Assembly: GCA_051252095.1 (NCBI GenBank)
Contig: JBPOFK010000008.1
Span: forward strand, 56,291 to 120,290
Reading direction: 5' to 3'
DNA: 64,000 nt
DNA from: GCA-2401735 sp051252095
GTDB lineage: Bacteria > Pseudomonadota > Gammaproteobacteria > Burkholderiales > Methylophilaceae
Numbering within the stretch: the stretch's first letter is position 1; every line of letters starts with the position of its first letter. The notes beneath the pieces are model-generated. The model had not been told where the DNA came from. It saw nothing but the letters and a program-made list of their open reading frames with translations, and did no database searches. Shown one piece after another: positions 29,068-37,335 of this stretch. Made by a program: the position numbers and the translations under genes.

Positions 29068-30483
29068 TTGACTGCACAAGCGAAAAATAATGTTCAGCTT
29101 ATCAATGATAATCGCAAGAATAAAATTCTTATCGTCGAGGATGAGGTTTTATTCGCGCGTGCAGTTTCTAAACATTTAGGCAAGTCGAATTTTGAGTGTG
29201 AGTGTGCGGAAAACTTAGATGATGCCCGCGCACTCGTTAAACAATTTCAGCCAGATTTGGTTTTGCTGGATATGCGGCTACCTGATGGCAATGGTCTAGA
29301 CTTGATTGCAGAGTTAGTCGCAAAGAATATCAATGTTATTGTGATGACTGCATACGGTGAGTTGGCGGACGCAGTACAAGCAATAAAGCTTGGTGCAGAT
29401 GACTATTTAAAAAAACCGATTGATTTGGATGAATTGCTATTAGTGATTCAGAAAAATGAAAAGAAGCTGGCACTACAAGATAGTCTTGATTATTCAAAAC
29501 AGCGTAACTCACATGCAAGCGAAGGGGTGGAGCTGATAGGGGATAGCCCTGCAATGCAGAGTGTGCGTATGCAAATAGAGCGTATCTCTCAGCTAGGGCA
29601 TCTCATTGATGCAATACCACCAACGGTGTTAATCACTGGTGAAACAGGCACAGGAAAAGATGTAGCTGCCCGTATGTTACATTTATCATATGTACAAAAA
29701 GAAAAACCTTTTATTCATGTTGATTGCGCTTCTTTGCCAGCTGAATTAATAGAAAGTGAGCTATTTGGACATGACAAAGGCGCTTTTACAAATGCGGTAG
29801 GCAGTCGGCCAGGACTAATCGAAGCCGCTGAGGATGGGACACTCTTTTTGGATGAAATCGGTGAAATTCCGTTAGTGTTACAAGCAAAACTGCTCAATGT
29901 GTTAGAACGGCGCAGGGTACGACGACTGGGCTCAACTAAAGAGCGTCAGGTGCCAGCAAGAATCATTGCAGCAACAAATCGAAATCTGCACGAAATGTCA
30001 AACATGGGTCAGTTTCGCTCGGATTTATATTTTAGACTGAATGTCATTAATCTAATGATGCCGTCACTGCGTGAGCGTGAAGATGATGCTGTACAGTTGG
30101 CGAAATATTTTATGCGGATGGCAGAAAAACGGTATGGCTTGCCTGCACATGATCTTAGTCTGAGTGCAATAGATGCAATCCAGCACTATCATTGGCCAGG
30201 TAATGTCCGTGAGTTAAGGCATCAAATCAGTCGGGCTGTTTTATTAAGCAACCAAACCATTATTTCATCGGCTGAACTTGCATTACCTAATCATCAATCT
30301 ACTTTTGTAAATCAGGTTGTGTTAGAAAACAAACAAGCGCCTACACTTGATGTAGCTGAAAAAAATATGTTAATCGCAGCACTAGAAGCAACGCATAATA
30401 ATGTTTCAAAAGCAGCGAGACATTTGGGCATCACACGCATGAAAATGCGTTATCGAATGGAAAAACACGGCATCAACGTTTAG
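29068..30483 (+). CDS. NtrC-family sigma-54-dependent response regulator
   Basis: The 471-residue protein has a receiver domain (acidic pair in IVEDE, phosphoacceptor in LVLLDMRLPDGNG, lysine in LKKPID), a central AAA+ domain (Walker A GETGTGKD, Walker B TLFLDEIGEIP, sensor RIIAATNRN, LREREDD) and a C-terminal Fis-type helix-turn-helix (NNVSKAARHLGITRMKMRYRM). Phosphorylated proteins of this type drive sigma-54 RNA polymerase. The loop that contacts sigma-54 reads GAFTNA instead of GAFTGA. The start is a TTG after GAGAAAGAGAA. No histidine kinase gene is next to it. Confidence 0.9.
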   Translation: MTAQAKNNVQLINDNRKNKILIVEDEVLFARAVSKHLGKSNFECECAENLDDARALVKQFQPDLVLLDMRLPDGNGLDLIAELVAKNINVIVMTAYGELADAVQAIKLGADDYLKKPIDLDELLLVIQKNEKKLALQDSLDYSKQRNSHASEGVELIGDSPAMQSVRMQIERISQLGHLIDAIPPTVLITGETGTGKDVAARMLHLSYVQKEKPFIHVDCASLPAELIESELFGHDKGAFTNAVGSRPGLIEAAEDGTLFLDEIGEIPLVLQAKLLNVLERRRVRRLGSTKERQVPARIIAATNRNLHEMSNMGQFRSDLYFRLNVINLMMPSLREREDDAVQLAKYFMRMAEKRYGLPAHDLSLSAIDAIQHYHWPGNVRELRHQISRAVLLSNQTIISSAELALPNHQSTFVNQVVLENKQAPTLDVAEKNMLIAALEATHNNVSKAARHLGITRMKMRYRMEKHGINV

Positions 30484-30535
30484 TTTCTTTTAGTCATCGT
30501 GGTATGATTTCAGTGATTAGACACTGGAGTATTTC

Positions 30536-31747
30536 ATGAGCGCATCGGTCACTATTGGCACCCCTTTATCTTCTTCCGCAACCAAAGTGATGTTGCTTGG
30601 TAGTGGGGAGCTTGGGAAAGAAGTGATTATTGCATTGCAGCGACTAGGTGTAGAGGTCATTGCTGTTGATCGTTACCCGAATGCGCCTGGGCACCAAGTT
30701 GCACATAGAGCCTATACGATTGATATGACGGATGCATCTGCACTCAAAGCATTGGTTGAAAAAGAACAACCTAATCTTATTGTGCCAGAAATTGAAGCAC
30801 TAAATACAGATGCATTAGCTGATATAGAAAAATCTGGTATCTCCACTGTTATACCAACGGTCAAGGCGGTGCAACTCACGATGAATCGTGAAGGTATACG
30901 CCGATTAGCGGCTGAAACACTCAAACTGCCTACCTCCTCTTATGCATTTGCCAGAAGTGAAGCAGAGCTTCAAACAAGTATTGACGATGGTATTGGTTAT
31001 CCCTGTTTTATTAAGCCTACCATGTCTTCTTCTGGTAAGGGCCAATCTCGTATTACAAATGCAAGTGAAGTGAAAGCTGCATGGGATTATGCGGCTTCAG
31101 GTGGCCGTGTTAATCAAGGCGTTGTTATTGTCGAAGGACAGATTGACTTTGATTTTGAAATTACATTGCTAACAATCCGTGCAAAAAATGCGGAGGGTGC
31201 AGTGGAGACTTATTTTTGTGAGCCGATTGGCCATCGCCAAGAGAAAGGTGATTATGTTGAGAGCTGGCAGCCGCAGGAGATGTCGCCAACTGCTCTTAAG
31301 GCAGCACAAGTTGTTGCAAAGTCTATTACAGAAGCATTAGGTGGTTTAGGCTTATTTGGGGTGGAGTTATTTGTCAAAGGTGACCAAGTATGGTTCTCTG
31401 AAGTAAGTCCAAGACCACATGATACTGGGATGGTGACTCTGTGCAGCCAACGCTTAAGTGAATTTGAATTACATGCGCGTGCTATCTTGGGTTTGCCGGT
31501 TGATGTTCGTTTGTCACATCCAGGTGCCAGTGCCGTCATTTATGGTGATATAGACACCGAAACACTGCAATTTAGTAATCTAGAAAGCGCGCTGCAGGTT
31601 CCTAATAGTGATATACGTTTATTTGGTAAGCCGGCTTCATTTATTCGTCGTCGTATGGGCGTGGCGTTGGCCACAGCAGAAAATGTGACGGATGCGAGAA
31701 AGAATGCACAAAAAATTGCAGGTTTAGTCAAAACCAAAGGAGAGTAA
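30536..31747 (+). CDS. purT: Formate-dependent phosphoribosylglycinamide formyltransferase 2
   Basis: The 403-residue ATP-grasp enzyme converts GAR, formate and ATP to FGAR in purine synthesis without folate. VMLLGSGELGKEVIIALQRLGVEVIAVDRY, the ATP-grasp segments GYPCFIKPTMSSSGKGQS and VVIVEGQIDFDFEIT, and EVSPRPHDTGMVTL are characteristic of PurT. The use of free formate would suit a C1-rich metabolism, though this is only suggestive. The ATG at 30536 has TGGAG upstream. Its TAA overlaps the ATG of the haemoglobin gene by one base. Confidence 0.97.
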   Translation: MSASVTIGTPLSSSATKVMLLGSGELGKEVIIALQRLGVEVIAVDRYPNAPGHQVAHRAYTIDMTDASALKALVEKEQPNLIVPEIEALNTDALADIEKSGISTVIPTVKAVQLTMNREGIRRLAAETLKLPTSSYAFARSEAELQTSIDDGIGYPCFIKPTMSSSGKGQSRITNASEVKAAWDYAASGGRVNQGVVIVEGQIDFDFEITLLTIRAKNAEGAVETYFCEPIGHRQEKGDYVESWQPQEMSPTALKAAQVVAKSITEALGGLGLFGVELFVKGDQVWFSEVSPRPHDTGMVTLCSQRLSEFELHARAILGLPVDVRLSHPGASAVIYGDIDTETLQFSNLESALQVPNSDIRLFGKPASFIRRRMGVALATAENVTDARKNAQKIAGLVKTKGE

Positions 31748-32166
31748 TGCTCGATAAGATTGAAGAGGTTGGGTCTACCAAGTCAACTTTCTACACCTTG
31801 TTAGGTGGAGATCAAAAAGGCATTGAAACGATTCGGCTACTGGTTGAGACATTCTATGACATTATGGATTCTGATCCCAAAGTCAATGCCTTGCGCGCTA
31901 TTCATCAGTCTGATCTAACAGAACCACGAGAAAAATTATTTATGTTTCTGACAGGATGGTCTGGAGGCCCTCAGTTATATATAGAGCGTTACGGCCATCC
32001 ACGATTAAGAGCTAGGCATATGCCGTTTGCAATTGGTGAATCAGAAAGAGATCAATGGATGTATTGCATGATTAGTGCGATGCACAAAATTGGTATTGAA
32101 GAACCATTATTAACCAAATTAGCGACACAATTGTATGGCGTTGCTGATTTTATGCGAAATAAATAG
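31747..32166 (+). CDS. Group II truncated haemoglobin (trHbO/cyanoglobin type)
   Basis: The 139-residue globin has the two-on-two group II signature: FYTLLGG near the N-terminus, FLTGWSGGPQLY, GHPRLRARHMPF with proximal H91, and W in RDQWMYCM at G8. Such proteins bind O2 with high affinity and may have peroxidase or NO-related activity. It overlaps purT by one base (TAATG), so the two are translationally coupled; what links them functionally is not obvious. Confidence 0.93.
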   Translation: MLDKIEEVGSTKSTFYTLLGGDQKGIETIRLLVETFYDIMDSDPKVNALRAIHQSDLTEPREKLFMFLTGWSGGPQLYIERYGHPRLRARHMPFAIGESERDQWMYCMISAMHKIGIEEPLLTKLATQLYGVADFMRNK

Positions 32167-32261
32167 CTATTAGCATGTACTTCCAATGAGATTTCATAGA
32201 TAGTATAAGTAAAGTTACGGTGCAGGTAGTAGTGCATGGTGACAAATAAAATTGAATTAAC

Positions 32262-33935
32262 ATGAAAATCTCAACGTTAGACGAAGAAAGAAATCAGTTG
32301 CTGCAAAGTGAAGCGCTTTATAGAGATTTCGCTGAAGCCTCTGCAGAGTGGTTTTGGGAAACAGATCGCGATCTCAACATCAAATTAATTGAAGGTGATT
32401 CAAACACTTTCAACTTTACTAATTTAAAAGACTTTCCAAATGTCTGCCACAGCCATACTTCTAATGAAATTCGCAAGTTAATTGAGGATTCAAAAAAGTT
32501 AGTTGATGTCATTCTTTACTATTCAAAAGATGATGTAACGTATTACATGCGCATATCAGCAAAACCCATATTTGATTCTACGAGTGACTTTATTGGATAT
32601 CGTGGTGTTGGTCGAGATGTTACGCAATCGGTTTCTGCGGATCAGCGAGTTGAGTTTTTAGCCACACATGACGAGCTTACAGGACTGCCTAACAGGAATT
32701 TGTTTAGACAGCGCCTAGAAAACTCTATATCCAAAGCGGAACGTTCTTCTAAACAAGTTTTGCTTCTCTTTTTTGATCTTGACTATTTTAAAATGGTCAA
32801 CGACAGACTCGGCCATGACGCAGGCGATAAGCTGCTTGTGCAAGCGGTTGAACGTATATCAGCTTGTGCAAGGTCTACTGATTTGTTATGCAGGTTAGGC
32901 GGTGATGAGTTTGTGATGGTTATGGAAGGCGCATCTCCACAGGATGGCAATCGTATTGTCAGAGAAATCATTGCTGCGTTTGAGCCTTCATTTGAAATTC
33001 ATCATCAACTTGTTTTTTGTACAGTAAGCATTGGTGTTAGTGTTTACCCAGATGATACTAAAGACCCAGAAGACTTATTGCTCTATGCCGATTTAGCCAT
33101 GTACAGAGCAAAACAAAATGGCCGTAATAATTTTGAGTTTTATACATCAGGCCTAAACTTTATTGCGCATCAGTGGCTAGAGATGGAGCAAGGTATTCGG
33201 CAAGCACTCAAGGATAAGTTGCTCTTCTTGGCCTATCAACCACAGTTTGATTATGAGAGTAAACAGCTGGTTGGTTTAGAGGCATTGCTGCGGTGGCGTC
33301 ATCCAGAGCATGGGCTGATTCCACCTTTAGAATTTATACAAGTCGCGGAGCAGTCTTCACTCATTAATAAGATTGGTGAGTTTGTTTTTGAAGAGAGTTG
33401 TGCGCAGCTTAGAAATTGGTTAGACGCAGGTTATAAAGTGCCGCGCTTGTCAGTTAATGTCTCATCTAGACAATTGCGTTCAAGTCAAATGAGTCAAACA
33501 CTAAAGGCAATTACCGATAAGTATCAAATTGCACCAGAGTTATTATGTTTAGAGATCACGGAACATGCTTTACTGGAGAGCTCCGATGAGGTTAAACAAA
33601 ATATGCAAAGCATTAAAGAAGCTGGGTTTAAAGTTTCATTAGATGAGTTTGGGATGGGGCACTTATCATTGCTGTATTTAATGCAATGGAGTGTTGATGA
33701 AATAAAAATTGACCAATCCTTTGTTTCTGGACTAGGACATGGTGACGAAAACCACCAGCTAGTGCAAGCAATTGCCGCTTTAGGTAATGCGTTAAAGTTA
33801 GGGCTCGTGGCTGAAGGGGTAGAGAGTGAAGAGCAAAGTGCAATGCTGGCAAGCAGCGGCTGCCATAAAATGCAGGGTTATTTTTACTCTTTACCATTAA
33901 CGCCAAAAGAGTTAGAAAAGTCGTTAAAAAAATAA
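32262..33935 (+). CDS. PAS-GGDEF-EAL cyclic-di-GMP signalling protein
   Basis: The 557-residue cytoplasmic protein has an N-terminal PAS domain (about 15-125, ending GYRGVGRDVTQ), a GGDEF domain (about 130-295, CRLGGDEFV intact, with an RxxD-like inhibitory site not obvious) and an EAL domain (E340-A341-L342). In the EAL domain the usual DDFGTG is D461-E462-F-G-M-G, so one metal ligand is changed from Asp to Glu and phosphodiesterase activity may be weak. No membrane helix is seen. The gene is separate from its neighbours; its stop lies three bases from that of the convergent helicase gene, with no terminator between. Confidence 0.9.
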   Translation: MKISTLDEERNQLLQSEALYRDFAEASAEWFWETDRDLNIKLIEGDSNTFNFTNLKDFPNVCHSHTSNEIRKLIEDSKKLVDVILYYSKDDVTYYMRISAKPIFDSTSDFIGYRGVGRDVTQSVSADQRVEFLATHDELTGLPNRNLFRQRLENSISKAERSSKQVLLLFFDLDYFKMVNDRLGHDAGDKLLVQAVERISACARSTDLLCRLGGDEFVMVMEGASPQDGNRIVREIIAAFEPSFEIHHQLVFCTVSIGVSVYPDDTKDPEDLLLYADLAMYRAKQNGRNNFEFYTSGLNFIAHQWLEMEQGIRQALKDKLLFLAYQPQFDYESKQLVGLEALLRWRHPEHGLIPPLEFIQVAEQSSLINKIGEFVFEESCAQLRNWLDAGYKVPRLSVNVSSRQLRSSQMSQTLKAITDKYQIAPELLCLEITEHALLESSDEVKQNMQSIKEAGFKVSLDEFGMGHLSLLYLMQWSVDEIKIDQSFVSGLGHGDENHQLVQAIAALGNALKLGLVAEGVESEEQSAMLASSGCHKMQGYFYSLPLTPKELEKSLKK

Positions 33936-33938
33936 AAG

Positions 33939-35351
33939 CTATTTCTTAAGCCCGCCAAGCAGTGTAGCAACAGGCTTTCTTCTGTTTCTAGCAGCCATGC
34001 TTGCGGCAGCTCCTGTTTGATTATCTCCATTTTTTTCTGGCACATATGGCTTATCAAACCATGGGTCATGATTTTTACGTTTTGAAGGTCGGTTATTACT
34101 CACCTTCTGCTTACTATCCGCCCTGACAGCATTTTTTGGTACGTGATTATTTGAATCACTCTGGGCAATTTTTTCTCTAGGGATGCTTTTTTTGATGAGC
34201 TTTTCAATTTCACTAAAATACTTTTCTTCATCTTCTGACACCAGTGAAATGGCGATACCGCTTGCACCTGCGCGACCAGTACGACCAATACGATGGACAT
34301 AATCCTCTGGTGCCGATGGGATTTCATAGTTAATGACCATAGGTAAGTCATTAATATCCAAGCCTCGCGCCGCAACATCTGTTGCAACAAGTGCTGTAAT
34401 ATCACCTTGTTTAAAAGCGTCTAACGCTGCAATGCGTTCTTTTTGATTTTTGTCTCCATGAATCGCATCGGCCTTAATGCCTTCTTTTTCTAGCGCACGA
34501 CTTAATCTACTTGCGGTTAATTTTGTTTTTGTAAAAACAATCACCTGTTGACTATCTTGTTTTTTAAGCAAGGAAACTAAGATGCTCTGTTTCTGCTTTT
34601 GATCAGCTTGATATGCTTTTTGCAATACATTTTCTGAGGTTGCATTGCTGCGTGCGACTTCAATTAAAGCTGGGTTTTTTAAGAAATCATCCGATAACTT
34701 TTTGATTTCTTTTGAAAACGTCGCTGAAAACATCAATGTTTGACGTTGCTTAGGTAGCAAAGCTAATATCTTCTTTAAGTCAGGCATAAAGCCCATATCG
34801 AGCATTCTGTCTGCTTCGTCCAAGACCAAATATTGTACTTGGTTTAATTGAACAGTTTTTTGTTCGATATGATCAAGCAAACGGCCTGGTGTTGCGACTA
34901 AAATTTCTACACCAGCTTTCAGCGATGGTGTTTGTTTTTTAATATCAACACCACCAAAAACGACAACACTGCGTAAAGATGTGTTTTTAGCATAGGTTTT
35001 TACATTCTCTTCAACTTGAATTGCGAGCTCACGAGTAGGTGCTAGTACAAGCGCACGTACGGGGTGTTTTGCTGGAGAAGTACTTGTATTTGCCGCTGGT
35101 AATAATTGATGGAGTATGGGTAAGGTAAAAGCTGCTGTTTTACCTGTCCCCGTTTGTGCCCCAGCCATTAAATCAACACCAGTTAATACTACAGGTATTG
35201 CTTTTGCTTGAATCGGCGTTGGTGTTGTGTAACCTGTGTCTGCAATCGCTTGCAATATTGGCGCAGCAAGTCCAAGCGACTCAAACGCAACAACTTCTGT
35301 TGCGTCAGCTAGGTTTAATTCTGATTGAATGATTTCGTTTTTATCTGTCAT
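33939..35351 (-). CDS. rhlE: DEAD-box RNA helicase, RhlE type
   Basis: The 470-residue helicase has a Q motif (TPIQAKAIP), Walker A AQTGTGKT, PTRELA, VATPGR, DEAD in LVLDEADRMLDMGF, SAT, and in the second RecA domain ATDVAARGLDI and HRIGRTGRAG. A basic, low-complexity tail of about 85 residues follows (SKRKNHDPWFDKPYVP). RhlE-type proteins remodel RNA in ribosome assembly and decay, often in the cold. It lies eight bases after a second DEAD-box gene of the same type, so the pair looks like a duplication in one operon. Confidence 0.9.
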   Translation of the reverse strand: MTDKNEIIQSELNLADATEVVAFESLGLAAPILQAIADTGYTTPTPIQAKAIPVVLTGVDLMAGAQTGTGKTAAFTLPILHQLLPAANTSTSPAKHPVRALVLAPTRELAIQVEENVKTYAKNTSLRSVVVFGGVDIKKQTPSLKAGVEILVATPGRLLDHIEQKTVQLNQVQYLVLDEADRMLDMGFMPDLKKILALLPKQRQTLMFSATFSKEIKKLSDDFLKNPALIEVARSNATSENVLQKAYQADQKQKQSILVSLLKKQDSQQVIVFTKTKLTASRLSRALEKEGIKADAIHGDKNQKERIAALDAFKQGDITALVATDVAARGLDINDLPMVINYEIPSAPEDYVHRIGRTGRAGASGIAISLVSEDEEKYFSEIEKLIKKSIPREKIAQSDSNNHVPKNAVRADSKQKVSNNRPSKRKNHDPWFDKPYVPEKNGDNQTGAAASMAARNRRKPVATLLGGLKK

Positions 35352-35359
35352 ATGCGATA

Positions 35360-36985
35360 TTATGCAAAATTACGTGAACGTCTTGCACCATCATTGTTTG
35401 CATGACGTGGTGCATGGTTGCCAGCAGTGCTGCCATTGCGTTTTGGTCGTGGATTACCAAATTTTTCATTTGATATTGTTGCAGAGCCTTTGTTAGCACC
35501 TGCATTGCGGCTATTTTGATGGCGACCGTTGCCTGTACCGCGAGCCACTTCTTTCGCAAACTGAAGATCGGTATCTTTGGTGTAATGAACGCTATTACCG
35601 TTTACTTCTGTTTTTTGGCTATCGTTGCGTGGAGACTGTGTTCTAGCTGGTTTGTCGTTGAAGCGTGTGTCATTACTTTTGCCTCTTGGCGGACGACCTG
35701 CTGCAGCGCGATCCCCAAAGCTACGACCTTTTCCAGCGTCATTATTGCCGCGACCTTTGTAACCGCCACTGCGCCCATTTTCGTTGCGACTATTGCGACT
35801 TTTGCCACGCTTGCCTTCAGGTGCATTCATGTTAATTGGTCGCTTAGGTTCAAACCCTTCAATCACTGAAGCTTCTAGTTTTTGACCTGTGTATTGTTCG
35901 ATTTTACGTAAAACATGTCTATCCATATTAGAGGCAAATGCAATCGCAATCCCCTTTTGTCCCGCACGTCCTGTACGGCCAATGCGGTGTACATAGTCTT
36001 CAGCAAATTTTGGTAAATCGTAATTAATCACATGACTAATGCCTTTGACGTCAATTCCTCTTGCAGCGACATCGGTAGCTACTAACACTTTTACATCGCC
36101 ATGACGTAACTTTGTAAGCGTGCGATTACGCGCGCCTTGTGTCATATCTCCATGTAATGCAGCTGTTTTATGTCCAGCAGCATATAGGTCTTCTGCCAAT
36201 AGATCAGCATGACGCTTGGTGCTGGTAAAGATAATCGCTTGGTTTACATCAGGTTCAATGAGTAAATGTTCTAATAATTTATTTTTGTGACTCAAGTCAT
36301 CGACATGGTGCAGGCGCTGTTCGATATTTTCATGTTTTTCTTTTTGTGCAGCCACTTGAATCGTTACTGGATTATTTAATATATCTTGCGCGATGCGTCC
36401 AATGTTGCCATCTAATGTTGCAGAGAATAATAGTGTTTGGCGCTCTTTTGGTAAGGCATCACAAATACGTTGTACGTCAGGCATAAAGCCCATATCTAGC
36501 ATGCGATCCGCTTCATCAAGCACTAGCATTTGCAAGCGACTTAAGTCGATACGGCCACGTTCCATATGATCAATAAAGCGACCTGGTGTTGCGACTAATA
36601 TATCCAAAGGTTGAGACAGTAGTTTATTTTGCAGTGGATACGGCATGCCACCTACAATACTCACTGTACGTGCGCGTAAAAATTTTCCGTATTTGCGTGC
36701 TGAATCATTGACTTGTGCTGCCAGCTCTCTGGTCGGGACTAATACTAAAATACGAGGACCGCGACTTTTGGATTCGTGAGGTGTTGCCAGTAAGTTAAGC
36801 GCAGGTAGTGTGAATCCTGCTGTTTTGCCTGTTCCTGTTTGTGCTGAGGCTAAAATATCACGGCCATCTAAAACAGCAGGAATCGCTTGTGCTTGAATAG
36901 GTGTTGGGTTGACGTATCCAGCTTCTGCAACTGCTTTGAGGATGGAAGGATGTAAAGCTAATGATTCAAATGTAACTGAAGACAA
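35360..36985 (-). CDS. DEAD-box RNA helicase with long Asn/Arg/Gly-rich tail
   Basis: The product of about 541 residues has all DEAD-box motifs: TPIQAQAIP, AQTGTGKT, PTRELA, VATPGRFIDH, LVLDEADRMLDMGF, SAT, ATDVAARGIDV and HRIGRTGRAG. From about residue 385 the chain is a disordered tail rich in Arg, Gly and Asn, including RSGGYKGRG, as in RNA-chaperone-like helicases. I prefer a TTG start at 36985, preceded by AAAGGGA at six bases, because the core motif order begins right after it; an in-frame ATG at 37009 is the alternative. It is the first gene of the helicase pair and has a 350-bp upstream region. Confidence 0.9.
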   Translation of the reverse strand: MSSVTFESLALHPSILKAVAEAGYVNPTPIQAQAIPAVLDGRDILASAQTGTGKTAGFTLPALNLLATPHESKSRGPRILVLVPTRELAAQVNDSARKYGKFLRARTVSIVGGMPYPLQNKLLSQPLDILVATPGRFIDHMERGRIDLSRLQMLVLDEADRMLDMGFMPDVQRICDALPKERQTLLFSATLDGNIGRIAQDILNNPVTIQVAAQKEKHENIEQRLHHVDDLSHKNKLLEHLLIEPDVNQAIIFTSTKRHADLLAEDLYAAGHKTAALHGDMTQGARNRTLTKLRHGDVKVLVATDVAARGIDVKGISHVINYDLPKFAEDYVHRIGRTGRAGQKGIAIAFASNMDRHVLRKIEQYTGQKLEASVIEGFEPKRPINMNAPEGKRGKSRNSRNENGRSGGYKGRGNNDAGKGRSFGDRAAAGRPPRGKSNDTRFNDKPARTQSPRNDSQKTEVNGNSVHYTKDTDLQFAKEVARGTGNGRHQNSRNAGANKGSATISNEKFGNPRPKRNGSTAGNHAPRHANNDGARRSRNFA

Positions 36986-37335
36986 TGTGTGTCCCTTTCT
37001 AAATAACATAAAGGGCGCAAGCAATTACGTAACGTGTCAATTAAATGATAGGCTTACTATCACTTAATGATAAACATAAACGCAGAAGTCAATATTTAAA
37101 TAGGATCTTCTTTTACCGGCGCGCTGGCATAGCCACTAACCGATAAAAATGAGATGTAACGTCTATAGTTCATGCGTTACGATAGGTCAGGGCAATGAAT
37201 CTAAAACTTCTTAAATGATTAAGATTAAAGTTCTAAGTTGTGCGCAGTATAACGACTTATTTTGTAATGTCAAATAATAACTTCTTGTTTTTGTGTTAGA
37301 ATCGCGCCCTTCAAAACATATCGGCAACTCAACTT
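36986..37335. promoter_or_regulatory. Divergent control region between helicase pair and typA
   Basis: No gene is visible in this 350-bp stretch. On the plus side there is an extended -10 box for typA, TG at 37294-37295 and TAGAAT at 37297-37302, with transcription expected to start about 30 bp before the ATG. On the minus side the helicase pair would have a leader of up to about 300 nt; DEAD-box helicase genes often have long leaders used for autoregulation, but I see no defined structure here. Confidence 0.5.
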
